This document shows positions 1 through 8,640 of a stretch of DNA of 64,000 nt, one piece after another; positions within the stretch are counted from its first letter, which is position 1; each line of letters opens with the position of its first letter. Source of the DNA: JABSQH01 sp965230015 (GTDB lineage Bacteria > Actinomycetota > Acidimicrobiia > Acidimicrobiales > Ilumatobacteraceae); assembly GCA_965230015.1 (NCBI GenBank), contig CBDDKF010000001.1:1-64000 (forward strand). Direction: 5' to 3'. The notes beneath the pieces are model-generated. The model had not been told where the DNA came from, made no database searches, and saw only the letters and a list, made by a program, of their open reading frames with translations. A program made the translations under genes and the position numbers.

Positions 1-1163
1 CGGGACGACACGGGAGCGTCGAGACGGGCGCTGGCCACGGCGACCGCCACGCCGAGATCGCAGCCAGGCTCGGTGAGCCGGAGCCCACCGGTGGCCGATG
101 CGTACACGTCGAGATCGCCGAGACCAACCCGGGCCCGGCGCTCGAGTACCGCGAGGAGCATCGCCAGGCGTCGGCTGTCGAGGCCTTGCGCACTCCGGCG
201 GGCTGACGCACCGGGCGGTGTCGGATTCGTGAGCGCCTGAATCTCCACCACCAGCGCGCGCCGTCCCTCCACCGTCGGCACGATCACCGATCCGGGAATG
301 CCGGGACGGCGATCGGCGAGCAACACCGCGGACGGGTCGTCGACGGCTTCGAGGCCGCCCGGGGTCATCTCGAACACGCCGAGTTCGTTGGTCGGGCCAA
401 ATCGGTGTTTGCTCGCCCGCAACTGTCGGAGCGCGTGGTGGTGATCGCCCTCGAAGTGCAGCACCGTGTCGACCACGTGCTCGAGGGTGCTCGGGCCGGC
501 GAGGTTGCCGTCCTTGGTGATGTGCCCGATCAGCACGATGGCCACGTTCGACGCCTTGGCCACGTCGACCAGGCGTTGGGCGCAGGCCCGCACCTGGGTG
601 ACACCTCCGGCGACACCACCGAGATCGGGGTCGGCCACCGTTTGGATCGAGTCGACCACGACCAACTCGGCGCACTCCTGGTCACCGGGGCAGTGCGACT
701 GGATCGCCTCGATTGCCGAGCTCACCGACGTGGTGGCGTGCACCCAGATCGAGCTGCGGTCGATGTCGAGCCGTTCGGCTCGTTCGCGGATCTGTTCCGC
801 ACTCTCCTCGGCCGCGATGTACATGGTGGGTCCGTGCCATGCGGCCAGCAGCTGCAGCATCAGGGTGCTCTTGCCGATCCCTGGGGCACCGCCCAGCAGC
901 GTGACCGACCCGGGAACGATGCCGCCGCCGAGCACGGTGTCGAGTTCGGCGATCGAGGTGGGGCGCGGCCGTGCGGGCGGTGCGGCATGGGGGTCGTCGA
1001 GACGAACTGGTCGGTCGCTCCGTGCAGGTCGGGCTTGGTCGCCGTGGTCGACGGCCGGTTCCAGACAGTTCCAGTGATGGCACGCACCGCACTGCCCGGC
1101 CCACTTCGGATGCTCGGCGCCGCACTCGCGGCAACGGTGGCGTTCTGCTCGACGTGATCCCAT
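1..1163 (-). CDS. radA: DNA repair protein RadA, C-terminus cut by the window edge
   Basis: RadA/Sms is a RecA-like ATPase that helps process recombination intermediates. I read this frame from the reverse complement: it is open from ATG at 1163 to base 1. Residues 10-30 hold a zinc finger (CREC...CGAC), followed by Walker A (GGAPGIGKST) and a RadA-specific loop reading KHRFG where the family usually has KNRFG. The visible end (EPGCDLGVAVAVASA) is the Lon-protease-like C-terminal domain. About 387 residues are present of a usual 450. A CAGGGT box at 1171-1176 sits 7 nt before the ATG, so the mRNA may be leaderless. Identity is firm; only the C-terminus is missing. Confidence 0.93.
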   Translation of the reverse strand, partial: MGSRRAERHRCRECGAEHPKWAGQCGACHHWNCLEPAVDHGDQARPARSDRPVRLDDPHAAPPARPRPTSIAELDTVLGGGIVPGSVTLLGGAPGIGKSTLMLQLLAAWHGPTMYIAAEESAEQIRERAERLDIDRSSIWVHATTSVSSAIEAIQSHCPGDQECAELVVVDSIQTVADPDLGGVAGGVTQVRACAQRLVDVAKASNVAIVLIGHITKDGNLAGPSTLEHVVDTVLHFEGDHHHALRQLRASKHRFGPTNELGVFEMTPGGLEAVDDPSAVLLADRRPGIPGSVIVPTVEGRRALVVEIQALTNPTPPGASARRSAQGLDSRRLAMLLAVLERRARVGLGDLDVYASATGGLRLTEPGCDLGVAVAVASARLDAPVSS

Positions 1164-1255
1164 GGCGGCCACCCTGACGGAAGGGTGTCACCACGCCCAC
1201 TGCGGAGCGTCAGGAGCGACGCCGACAGGGGTGCACTCGGCCGTACGCTCAGGAC

Positions 1256-1357
1256 GTGGCGCAAACCCTCGGGCTACTCATCGGTGGTGCAGTGTTGGCC
1301 CTCGGCCTCTATCTGCGGGCCACCGCCGGGCGTCGCAGCGGGCCGTCCGACGAGTAA
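1256..1357 (+). CDS. possible 33-residue single-span membrane peptide
   Basis: A GTG-started frame of 33 codons encodes a glycine/leucine-rich hydrophobic stretch (LGLLIGGAVLALGLYL) followed by a basic, polar tail (RATAGRRSGPSDE). This is the layout of a small single-pass membrane protein. A TACGCT box at 1244-1249 ends 6 nt before the GTG, matching the leaderless-promoter pattern of genes whose identity is clear. It lies divergent from radA. No family is recognised, and a chance ORF cannot be excluded. Confidence 0.35.
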   Translation: MAQTLGLLIGGAVLALGLYLRATAGRRSGPSDE

Positions 1358-1398
1358 CTCTGCTGAACAACTCGCCCGAGTGGATGAGCGAAGGGTGG

Positions 1399-1629
1399 CT
1401 ACTGATTGTCGGCGAGGATGGCGCGCGCCTGCGCTTCGTCGGCGGCGTGCACGGCCACCATCACCCCACCTTGGGTGTCGACGGGGAGCACGCCACCTTC
1501 GACGTCGTCGACGATCGCCGACTCGATGCCGTTGGCCCGCAGATGGGCGCGGGTGATCTCAGCTTCGCCGGTGTCGGCGTAGGTGCCGATCACGACGGGC
1601 GGACGGTGGTCGGTCGAGTCGGCGCTCAT
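1399..1629 (-). CDS. DUF2007 putative signal-transducing protein
   Basis: This 76-residue protein has the DUF2007 fold signature. A beta strand (VVIGTYADTGEAEITRAHL) leads into 'ANGIESAIVDD', then a glycine-rich turn and 'VMVAVHAADEAQARAIL'. The family resembles small PII/ACT-like domains that often occur alone or fused to zinc ribbons; its function is not established. A TAGCCT box lies 9 nt upstream of the ATG. The gene sits between radA and the DsbA-like gene on the same strand, but the gaps are too large to be confident of an operon. Confidence 0.75.
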   Translation of the reverse strand: MSADSTDHRPPVVIGTYADTGEAEITRAHLRANGIESAIVDDVEGGVLPVDTQGGVMVAVHAADEAQARAILADNQ

Positions 1630-1694
1630 CGCCGAGCAAGGCTACGCCAGCGGCCGGCCGAGCGGTCGTACTGCGTGGCGCCGCCCTGGACGAC

Positions 1695-2432
1695 TCAGCC
1701 GGTGGCCGGCTCGCGATCGAACGACACGACCTCGCCGCGGTTGATCGACACCCAGTCGCGGGCGTTGAGATACGTCTGGAGCCGATCGGCGATCACCGCG
1801 TGGTAGTGCGGGTTCTTGGGGCGTTGCAGCTCGAACAGATACGGGAACTCGAGCCATGCAGTGGTCGCCTGCCACAGCCGCAGGGCAGCGTCGCCGGTTG
1901 GGGGGTCGAGCACGACCGGACCGAACATGCACTCGGCGTCGCCGGTATCGGTGCGAAACTCGGGGAAGTACAACGTCGGCACGCCGTACCCGCCGCTGGC
2001 GACGACGCGGTCGTGGTCGGCCTTCACCTCGTCGTGCGTCGTCGGGTCACCGATCGCTTCGTCGACGAGCTCAGGGTCGAGGCCGATCTCGCCGAGCAGA
2101 TGGCGGGCGACCGCTGGTTCGTGGGGTTTCAGACCCTCGGCGTGCAACGCTCGACCGGCGCGTTCGTACCACCGGTCGAGATCGGCCATGTCGTTGCGCC
2201 GGAGTAGCGCACCGATACGCATCATCGACCAGCCGTACGACCACTCGCGCTCCCATGGATGCTTCTTGCCCTCGCGTCGGTTGATTTCCTCGAGGCTGAA
2301 GAACTTCCAGTCGATGTGCAGGTCGGTCTGGCGTCGCACCTCACGCATCCACACCGACGTCTGATAGGCGAACGGACACATCGCGTCGAAGTGAAACTCG
2401 ACGACGGTCGGAGCTGCGGGGGCCTCGCTCAT
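1695..2432 (-). CDS. DsbA-family oxidoreductase (mycothiol-dependent nitroreductase-like)
   Basis: This 245-residue thioredoxin-fold protein of the DSBA/FrnE type begins MSEAPAAPTVVEFHFD, with the active-site region DAMCPFAY at the end of the first strand. CPxx replaces the classical CxxC, leaving a single active-site cysteine. That arrangement and the length resemble Rv2466c-type mycothiol-dependent enzymes of actinobacteria. The DsbA helical insertion (residues about 60-150) and the cis-Pro region (GVPTLYF) are visible. The start at 2432 is chosen because a CATCGT box (2439-2444) lies 6 nt upstream; a longer frame reading to 2669 would run across a repeat hairpin. The substrate is unknown. 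Confidence 0.8.
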   Translation of the reverse strand: MSEAPAAPTVVEFHFDAMCPFAYQTSVWMREVRRQTDLHIDWKFFSLEEINRREGKKHPWEREWSYGWSMMRIGALLRRNDMADLDRWYERAGRALHAEGLKPHEPAVARHLLGEIGLDPELVDEAIGDPTTHDEVKADHDRVVASGGYGVPTLYFPEFRTDTGDAECMFGPVVLDPPTGDAALRLWQATTAWLEFPYLFELQRPKNPHYHAVIADRLQTYLNARDWVSINRGEVVSFDREPATG

Positions 2433-2466
2433 CTCTCCACGATGACAGACCGGCCCTGTTACACCC

Positions 2467-2513
2467 GTGTCAGACACCCCGTTACACCGTGCGTGTAACA
2501 GGGTGTCCGACAC
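2467..2513 (-). repeat. REP-like hairpin with GTGTCNGACACC core
   Basis: Two 21-nt arms (2467-2487 and 2493-2513) flank a 5-nt loop. On the minus strand all 21 positions can pair if two G-U wobbles are allowed. A partial third copy of one arm (2454-2464, CCCTGTTACAC) is the exact complement of 2493-2503, so an alternative fold is possible. The element sits just downstream of the lipoprotein gene and upstream of the DsbA-like gene, so it could be a terminator, but no T-run follows. The GTGTCAGACACC core looks like a repetitive extragenic palindrome. Confidence 0.6.
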
Positions 2514-2524
2514 CAGCGTTACGG

Positions 2525-3322
2525 CTACGTGCCCGGGACGCGGCGGCCGCGGACCTCGCGGCGGGAGCGTCGCCAGCGGGCCAGGGCGACGTACACGATG
2601 AACAACGTCATGAATCCGACCCAGGCGATCAGCACCACGAGCACGCCGATCGACAGGGGGCGAGCCCACCAGTCGTCGGCGCCGGGCGCTTGAATCGTGC
2701 GGGCGCGCACGTCGACGATCTCACCATCGAGCGGCGACACCCATACGAGCACGCCGCCGTCGTCGATCTCGGCCGTGGTCTCGCCCTCGACCAACTCGCC
2801 CGGCAACGTTGCCCGAAGCTCGACCGACATCGAGCTCTCCGGGGTCGCGCCGCTGGCCTCGATCTCCTCGGCGAACGGCAGCGAGCCCACGGCGGTCACC
2901 AAGTCGTCGTCGGCGAACGAGGCAAAGCCGTCGCTCAACCCGAGCAGACCCGTCAGCTCATTGGTCGTGTCGTCGCCGGTGGTGTTGCGGCTGAGAACCA
3001 TCTGGTTGAACGGTGGACCGAGGCTCTGCAGCAGGTTCGTCGCCTCGGCGGCCGTGGCGAAGTCGCGGGTCAACGTCACCGTGAGGCCGCCATCTGGGGT
3101 GGTCGTCGGGCCGGTGACCAACCACCCTGCCGCCACGGCGTCGTCGAGCACCAGGTCGTCGGCGATCCCCGGCACGGCGGCGACCACTTCGGCGTTGGCG
3201 CTGGCCACGACCTCGATCGAACCGGTGCCATCAGCTTCGACGTTGACGGTCACGTCGACGTCGACGCGACACGCGGCAAGCGTGAGCGCGACGAACACGA
3301 TGGCAGCAACGCGGCGGAGCAC
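2525..3322 (-). CDS. lipoprotein with DUF3153-like (LppM-type) domain
   Basis: The 265-residue product starts with a signal peptide (MLRRVAAIVFVALTLAAC) ending in a lipobox, so it should be lipidated at Cys18 and exported. The following beta-rich region (VDVDVTVNVEADGTGSIEV) and the remainder up to about residue 215 resemble DUF3153/LppM proteins. Near the C-terminus is one transmembrane segment (IGVLVVLIAWVGFMTLFIVY) followed by a basic cytoplasmic tail. The start is GTG at 3322, supported by CATACT (3329-3334) 6 nt upstream, so the mRNA may be leaderless. The function is unknown; LppM of mycobacteria is linked to cell-envelope and phagosome biology. Confidence 0.7.
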   Translation of the reverse strand: MLRRVAAIVFVALTLAACRVDVDVTVNVEADGTGSIEVVASANAEVVAAVPGIADDLVLDDAVAAGWLVTGPTTTPDGGLTVTLTRDFATAAEATNLLQSLGPPFNQMVLSRNTTGDDTTNELTGLLGLSDGFASFADDDLVTAVGSLPFAEEIEASGATPESSMSVELRATLPGELVEGETTAEIDDGGVLVWVSPLDGEIVDVRARTIQAPGADDWWARPLSIGVLVVLIAWVGFMTLFIVYVALARWRRSRREVRGRRVPGT

Positions 3323-3336
3323 TGGGCAAGTATGAC

Positions 3337-3354
3337 GCTGCGCGGATGCGCAGC
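3337..3354. other. short 7-bp hairpin between clpC and the lipoprotein gene
   Basis: GCTGCGC and GCGCAGC flank a GGAT loop. It follows the larger clpC hairpin on the minus strand and lies just upstream of the lipoprotein's -10 box. It may assist termination or be chance in GC-rich DNA. Confidence 0.3.
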
Positions 3355-3382
3355 CGCGGCACCCCGAAGAGTGAGAGCTGAC

Positions 3383-3409
3383 GAGTTCGGGGAGCGCATC
3401 CCCGAACTC
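3383..3409 (-). terminator. hairpin terminator of clpC
   Basis: A perfect 10-bp stem (GAGTTCGGGG / CCCCGAACTC) with a 7-nt loop starts 3 nt after the clpC stop codon. No U-run follows, as is common for actinobacterial hairpin terminators. Confidence 0.6.
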
Positions 3410-3411
3410 GC

Positions 3412-6006
3412 TCAGGTCACGTCAGGCGGTGGCAGCTCGCCCTCGGGCGGCGGCGTGGGATGCTCGGTGGCCGTGGTGGCCAGCTCGACCGACGACGGGG
3501 GCACGAAGCCCTCGACCGACGAGAAGCAGAAGCGTCGCTTGCCCTCGTTGTCGGGATCGTCCTCGGTGTCGACCACGATGATCTCGCCGGCAGAGAACTC
3601 CTTGTACAGGATCTTCTCGGACAACGGATCTTCCACGTAGCGCTGGATGGCGCGGCGCATCGGCCGGGCACCGAGCTGTGGGTCGTAGCCGAGCTCGGCA
3701 AGGAGCTCCTTGGCCGACTGCTTGATCTCGATACCGAGACCCTGGCCTTCGAGCTGTTCGACGAGCCGCTTGGTCATCAGGTCGACGGTCTGCAGCACCT
3801 CGCTGCGCGACAGCTCGTGGAACACGATCGTCTCGTCGATGCGGTTGAGGAACTCCGGACGGAAGTGATCCTTCAGCGCGTCGTTGACCTTCTCCTTCAT
3901 GCGCTCGTAGCTCATGGCGGAGTCGTCGCTGGTGAAGCCGACGTTGGCCTTGCGCAGGTCCTGGGTGCCGAGGTTCGACGTCATGATCAGCACGGTGTTG
4001 CGGAAGTCGACCGAGCGCCCCTGGCTGTCGGTGAGGCGACCCTCTTCGAGGATCTGCAACAGCGTGTTGAACACGTCGGGGTGGGCCTTTTCGATCTCGT
4101 CGAACAACACCACCGAGAACGGACGGCGACGCACGGCTTCGGTGAGCTGGCCGCCCTCTTCGTAGCCCACGTAGCCCGGAGGCGAACCGACCAGGCGGCT
4201 GACCGTGTGCTTCTCCATGTACTCGGACATGTCGAGGGTGATCATCGCCTTCTCGTCGCCGAACAAGAACTCGGTGAGCGTGCGGGCGAGCTCGGTCTTA
4301 CCGACACCGGTGGGGCCGAGGAAGATGAACGACCCGGACGGGCGCTTCGGATCCTTCAGGCCGGCGCGGGTACGGCGGATCGACTGGCTGACCGCCGAGA
4401 TCGCGTTCTCCTGACCGATGATCCGCTTGTGCAGGTTCTCCTCCATGTTGAGGAGCCGCTCGGTCTCTTCCTCAGTGAGCTTGTACACCGGGATCCCGGT
4501 CCACAACGACAGCACCTCGGCGACGGCCTCTTCGTCGACTTCGTCGAACAGGTCGACGCCCTCGGCCTTGACCTCGGACTCCTTCTCGGCCTTCTCCTCG
4601 AGGAGCGACTTCTCTTGGTCACGGAGGCGTCCGGCCTCTTCGAACTGCTGCTCTTCGACGGCGCGCTTCTTGGCCTCTTGGACCTCGTTGAGCTTCGTCT
4701 CGAGTTCGCGCAGATCGGGCGGCGTGGACATGCGCTTGATGCGCAGCCGCGAGCCCGCTTCGTCGATGAGGTCGATCGCCTTGTCGGGCAAGTGGCGGTC
4801 GGAGATGTACCGGTCGGCGAGGTTGGCCGCGGCGACGAGTGCCTGGTCGGTGATGGTCACCCGGTGGTGCGCCTCGTACTGATCGCGGATGCCCTTGAGG
4901 ATCTCGATCGTGTGCGCCAGCGTCGGCTCGTCGACCTTCACCGGCTGGAAGCGGCGCTCGAGGGCGGCGTCCTTCTCGACGTGCTTGCGGTACTCGTCGA
5001 TCGTGGTGGCGCCGACGGTCTGCAGCTCGCCTCGGGCGAGCATCGGCTTGAGGATCGAGGCTGCGTCGATCGCGCCTTCGGCGGCACCGGCGCCGACGAG
5101 CGTGTGGATCTCGTCGATGAACAGCAAGATGTCGCCGCGGCTCTTGATCTCCTTGAGCACCTTCTTCAAGCGCTCCTCGAAGTCGCCGCGGTATCGCGAC
5201 CCGGCCACGAGGGCACCGAGGTCGAGCGTGTACAGCTGCTTGTTGGCCAGGGTGTCGGGGACGTCGTTGTTGACGATCTTCTGCGCCAGACCCTCGACGA
5301 TTGCCGTCTTGCCCACGCCGGGCTCGCCGATCAGCACCGGGTTGTTCTTGGTGCGCCGCGAGAGGATCTGCATGACCCGCTCGAGCTCGTTGGTGCGACC
5401 GATGACCGGATCGAGCTGGCCTTCGTGCGCGGCCTGGGTGAGGTTGCGACCGAACTGATCGAGGATCTGGCTGTTGCCGCCCTTCTCGTCGGCCTCCTTG
5501 CTGCCAGGGCCGACGCCGGCACCGGCAGGAGTCTGCTCGCCGCGGCCGCCGGAGCTGCCCGACGGACCCTGGTAGCCCGACAGCAACTGGATCACTTGCT
5601 GACGCACGCGGGAGAGGTCGGCGCCGAGCTTCACCAGCACCTGCGCGGCAACACCCTCACCCTCGCGGATGAGGCCGAGCAGGATGTGCTCGGTGCCGAT
5701 GTAGTTGTGACCGAGCTGCAAGGCCTCGCGCAGCGACAGCTCGAGGACCTTCTTGGCCCGGGGGGTGAAGGGGATGTGCCCCGACGGCGACGAGCCTCCT
5801 TGGCCGATGATTTCTTCGACCTGGCTGCGGACCGCCTCGAGGGAGATCCCGAGACTCTCGAGGGCTTTGGCGGCAACGCCTTCGCCCTCGTGGATGAGGC
5901 CGAGCAGGATGTGCTCGGTCCCGATGTAGCTGTGGTTCAACAGCCGCGCTTCTTCCTGCGCGAGCACGACGACTCGTCGGGCCCGGTCGGTAAAGCGTTC
6001 GAACAT
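3412..6006 (-). CDS. clpC: ATP-dependent Clp protease ATPase subunit ClpC
   Basis: ClpC is the AAA+ unfoldase that feeds substrates to ClpP. The 864-residue product has two N-terminal Clp-N repeats (each with YIGTEHILLGLI) in residues 1-145, and a first AAA+ module with Walker A GEPGVGKTA near residue 227. A UVR/coiled middle domain rich in Glu/Lys follows, then a second AAA+ module with GPTGVGKTE and the ClpB-D2-small domain. Residues after about 820 are a non-conserved, Pro/Glu-rich tail. The start at 6006 is preceded by AAAGGGG, a good ribosome binding site, and begins with the family-typical MFERFTDRARR. A longer upstream frame is not coding. Length and motifs are normal. Confidence 0.97.
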   Translation of the reverse strand: MFERFTDRARRVVVLAQEEARLLNHSYIGTEHILLGLIHEGEGVAAKALESLGISLEAVRSQVEEIIGQGGSSPSGHIPFTPRAKKVLELSLREALQLGHNYIGTEHILLGLIREGEGVAAQVLVKLGADLSRVRQQVIQLLSGYQGPSGSSGGRGEQTPAGAGVGPGSKEADEKGGNSQILDQFGRNLTQAAHEGQLDPVIGRTNELERVMQILSRRTKNNPVLIGEPGVGKTAIVEGLAQKIVNNDVPDTLANKQLYTLDLGALVAGSRYRGDFEERLKKVLKEIKSRGDILLFIDEIHTLVGAGAAEGAIDAASILKPMLARGELQTVGATTIDEYRKHVEKDAALERRFQPVKVDEPTLAHTIEILKGIRDQYEAHHRVTITDQALVAAANLADRYISDRHLPDKAIDLIDEAGSRLRIKRMSTPPDLRELETKLNEVQEAKKRAVEEQQFEEAGRLRDQEKSLLEEKAEKESEVKAEGVDLFDEVDEEAVAEVLSLWTGIPVYKLTEEETERLLNMEENLHKRIIGQENAISAVSQSIRRTRAGLKDPKRPSGSFIFLGPTGVGKTELARTLTEFLFGDEKAMITLDMSEYMEKHTVSRLVGSPPGYVGYEEGGQLTEAVRRRPFSVVLFDEIEKAHPDVFNTLLQILEEGRLTDSQGRSVDFRNTVLIMTSNLGTQDLRKANVGFTSDDSAMSYERMKEKVNDALKDHFRPEFLNRIDETIVFHELSRSEVLQTVDLMTKRLVEQLEGQGLGIEIKQSAKELLAELGYDPQLGARPMRRAIQRYVEDPLSEKILYKEFSAGEIIVVDTEDDPDNEGKRRFCFSSVEGFVPPSSVELATTATEHPTPPPEGELPPPDVT

Positions 6007-6168
6007 GTGCCGCCCCTTTCGGGTAATCGGTATGCCAGAGCGTGGAGATGCGGTGGCGGGTGAGCGATGAAGAGATCGTTGCGTGGATAACTCCGTGGCT
6101 TCGATCCTACCGGCGTCACCGCGTGAGCACGTTCGACGCTCGTTCGTGTGACCGTGCATGGCCGCGCC

Positions 6169-6174
6169 TAGCCT
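6169..6174 (+). promoter_or_regulatory. -10 box for a leaderless start of the polyprenyl synthase
   Basis: TAGCCT followed by exactly 7 nt and GTG (6182). The box lies inside the longer reading frame that would start at ATG 6158, which argues for the downstream start. Confidence 0.5.
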
Positions 6175-6181
6175 GTCGCCC

Positions 6182-7213
6182 GTGGCAGACCTCGACAACG
6201 GCCTGCGCGAAGCGCACCCGTCGCCGCTCCTGGCGCTGTCCGGCATGGACGCCGACCGCGACCGGATCGAGGCGGCGATGCACGACGCCGTCGTCACCCC
6301 CGACGCCTACCTCAACGAGATCGCCTCGCACCTGATCGTGGCCGGCGGCAAGCGACTCCGCCCCGTGTTGGCCGTGGCGGCCGCCCGGCTCGATGGCGGC
6401 GCTGCCTCCGACGACGCAGTGCGCGGAGGCGTGTCGTGCGAGCTCGTGCACCTCGGCTCGCTGTATCACGACGACGTGATGGACGAGGCCGACACCCGCC
6501 GCGGTGTCGAGACCGTCAATGCCAAGTGGGGCAACTTGCAGGCCATCCTCGCCGGTGACTTTCTCCTGTCGCGGGCGTCGGAGATCGCCGCGTCGCTCGG
6601 CACCGAAGTGGCGGGCCTGTTGGCGCGCACGATCGGGTGGTTGTGCGAAGGCCAGATCGAAGAGCTGCGCCACACCTACGACACGGCGCGCACCGAACAG
6701 AGCTACCTCGCGTCGATCCATGGCAAGACCGCGTCGTTGTACGGCACCGCGGCGCGCATCGGCGGCATCGTCGCTGGCCTCGAGCGCCCGTTGATCGACG
6801 CGCTCACCGCGTACGGCAACGCCTACGGCACCGTGTTTCAGATCGTCGACGACGTGCTCGACATCGTGGCCACCGACGAGCAACTCGGCAAGCCTGCAGG
6901 CCACGACATGGTCGAGGGCGTGTACACCTTGCCGGTGCTCCGCACGCTCGCCGCCGACAGCGATGGCGGCCGGGCGCTGGCAGAGATGCTCGGAGCGCCG
7001 CTCGACGCATCGCAGCGCGATGCAGCACTCGACATCGTGCGCAGCCACGACGGAGTCGCCTCGGCGATCGCCACCGCGCACGACCACGTCGTCGTCGCTC
7101 AGTCGGCGTGCGACGACTTCCCGCCCGGTGATGTCGCCGACGCACTGCGCGCTGCACCCGCAGCACTGCTCGACACCGTGGCCGGCGCGCCGTCGGTCTC
7201 GGCCCGCGCCTGA
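6182..7213 (+). CDS. polyprenyl diphosphate synthase (trans-isoprenyl, long-chain type)
   Basis: The enzyme condenses isopentenyl diphosphate with allylic diphosphates to make a C35-C50 tail, most likely for menaquinone. Diagnostic motifs are GGKRLRP, the first aspartate motif DDVMD with the usual DEADTRRG context, a KTASL segment, and the second aspartate motif DDVLDI with GKPAGHD(M). I start at GTG 6182 because of the -10 box 7 nt upstream; ATG 6158 would add 8 residues. The product is 343 residues, normal for the IspB/GrcC/HepT group. It diverges from clpC. Chain length cannot be read from the sequence with certainty. Confidence 0.88.
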   Translation: MADLDNGLREAHPSPLLALSGMDADRDRIEAAMHDAVVTPDAYLNEIASHLIVAGGKRLRPVLAVAAARLDGGAASDDAVRGGVSCELVHLGSLYHDDVMDEADTRRGVETVNAKWGNLQAILAGDFLLSRASEIAASLGTEVAGLLARTIGWLCEGQIEELRHTYDTARTEQSYLASIHGKTASLYGTAARIGGIVAGLERPLIDALTAYGNAYGTVFQIVDDVLDIVATDEQLGKPAGHDMVEGVYTLPVLRTLAADSDGGRALAEMLGAPLDASQRDAALDIVRSHDGVASAIATAHDHVVVAQSACDDFPPGDVADALRAAPAALLDTVAGAPSVSARA

Positions 7214-7278
7214 CGCCGGTCGGCGAACGCGATGGTTGTCTACAGCCGAATGATCGCGCTCGGCTGCTGACGATCGGG

Positions 7279-7284
7279 CAGGCT
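7279..7284 (+). promoter_or_regulatory. -10 box for trkA
   Basis: CAGGCT, then 6 nt (GAGAGA), then ATG at 7291. It fits the [T/C]ANNNT-N6-7-RTG pattern of probable leaderless genes here, although GAGAGA could also act as a weak ribosome binding site. Confidence 0.4.
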
Positions 7285-7290
7285 GAGAGA

Positions 7291-8640
7291 ATGCGCGTGA
7301 TCATCGTCGGTGCCGGCGAGGTGGGGTGGTACCTCGCCCAGCGCCTCGGCGCCGAGGGCAACGACGTGGTGGTCGTCGAACAAGATGCCGCGATCGCCGC
7401 GGCGATCGGTGCCGAACTCGACGTGCAGGTGGTGGTGGGGAGCGCCACGGTGCCCTCGGTCTTGCACGCCGCGGGGGTCGAGCGCGCATCGTTGCTGGCG
7501 GGCGTCACCCAGAACGACGAGGTCAACCTGATCGCCTCGTTGCTGGCGAAGAACGTCGGTGTCGAACAAACCGTGGCGCGCATCCAGACCGAGGAGCTAC
7601 GTGGCCCGCAGGGCACCCGTCTGCTCGAGGCGATGCAGGCCGACGTGATCATCGACCCCGACGCCGACACGGCCGACGAGATCATGGAGTTGGCCCACGT
7701 GGGCGGCGCCGACGAGGTGTACCCGATGTCGAGCGGCGATCTGCTGGTGCTCGGCTGCGTGATCGACGAGAGTTCCACGCTCGTCGGGCGCGACCTCGCC
7801 GACGTCGGCCAGCAGCACGAGCCGAATTGGGACTTCCTGTTCGGCGCGCTGACCCGCGATGGCGAAACCGTGATTCCCCGCGGCGACCAAGTGCTCGAAG
7901 CGGGCGATCACGTGCGCGTGCTCGCCAAGCGCACCGCTCGGCGTGAAGTGATGGCGCTCCTCGGCACCGAGTCGCGGCGGGCGCAGCGGGTGATGGTGCT
8001 CGGCGGTGGGGCGATCGGTTCACGCGTCGCCGAGCGACTGCAGGCCGAGGGCGCCACGATCGTGCTCGTCGAACACGACCCCGAGCGGGCGGCGTCACTC
8101 AGCGAGCGGCTGCCGCGGGTCACCGTGGTTCAGGGCAACATCACCGACACCGAGCTGCTGCTCGAGGAATCGATCGGGCAGATGGACTTGGTGATCGCGG
8201 CCACCGGCGACGACGCGTCGAACGTGTTGGCCTGCGCGTATGCAGGGGCCGAGGGCGATGCGTTCACCGTGGCGGTGTTGCACCGGCTGGCGTTGCTGCC
8301 GCTCGTGCGCCAGTTCGGTATCGACGCCGCATTGAGCCCGCGGACCGCGTCGGCGAACGCCGTGTTGCGCCACATACGCGGCGGCACGGCCTCGGTGGCG
8401 ACGTTTCTCGAGAGCGACATCGAGGTCAACGAGTTCAAGATCGAGCCGACGAGCGCAGCCGACGGCGCCACGGTGGCCAAATTGCACCTCCCACCGAGCG
8501 TGCTGCTCGGCGCCGTGATCCGGCCTGACGGTTCATCGGAGATCGTCCGCGGGCGCACCACGCTCGCCGCCGACGACAACGTGGTCGTGTTCTCCCGGCC
8601 CGACGCGTTGCCGGCGACGCGTCGGGTGTTCACCGCGTGA
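7291..8640 (+). CDS. trkA: Trk potassium uptake regulatory subunit TrkA
   Basis: A cytosolic NAD(H)-binding gating protein for TrkH. The 449 residues contain two RCK units. The first Rossmann fold has IIVGAGEVG at residues 4-12; the second has VMVLGGGAIGS near 235. A TrkA_C domain follows each. Length is close to the two-domain TrkA of E. coli (458). Its TGA overlaps the ATG of a 34-codon ORF (TGATG), which in turn overlaps trkH, so the three are probably one transcript with coupled translation. Confidence 0.95.
   Translation: MRVIIVGAGEVGWYLAQRLGAEGNDVVVVEQDAAIAAAIGAELDVQVVVGSATVPSVLHAAGVERASLLAGVTQNDEVNLIASLLAKNVGVEQTVARIQTEELRGPQGTRLLEAMQADVIIDPDADTADEIMELAHVGGADEVYPMSSGDLLVLGCVIDESSTLVGRDLADVGQQHEPNWDFLFGALTRDGETVIPRGDQVLEAGDHVRVLAKRTARREVMALLGTESRRAQRVMVLGGGAIGSRVAERLQAEGATIVLVEHDPERAASLSERLPRVTVVQGNITDTELLLEESIGQMDLVIAATGDDASNVLACAYAGAEGDAFTVAVLHRLALLPLVRQFGIDAALSPRTASANAVLRHIRGGTASVATFLESDIEVNEFKIEPTSAADGATVAKLHLPPSVLLGAVIRPDGSSEIVRGRTTLAADDNVVVFSRPDALPATRRVFTA

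Noticed and set aside
3460..6063. 867-codon open frame antisense to clpC
   Set aside because: It is a GC-skew shadow: no domain, biased composition, and clpC on the opposite strand is complete and unmistakable.
7214..7290. Riboswitch or structured leader before trkA
   Set aside because: The gap is only 77 bp and has no convincing stem, and the -10 box close to the ATG argues for a short leader.
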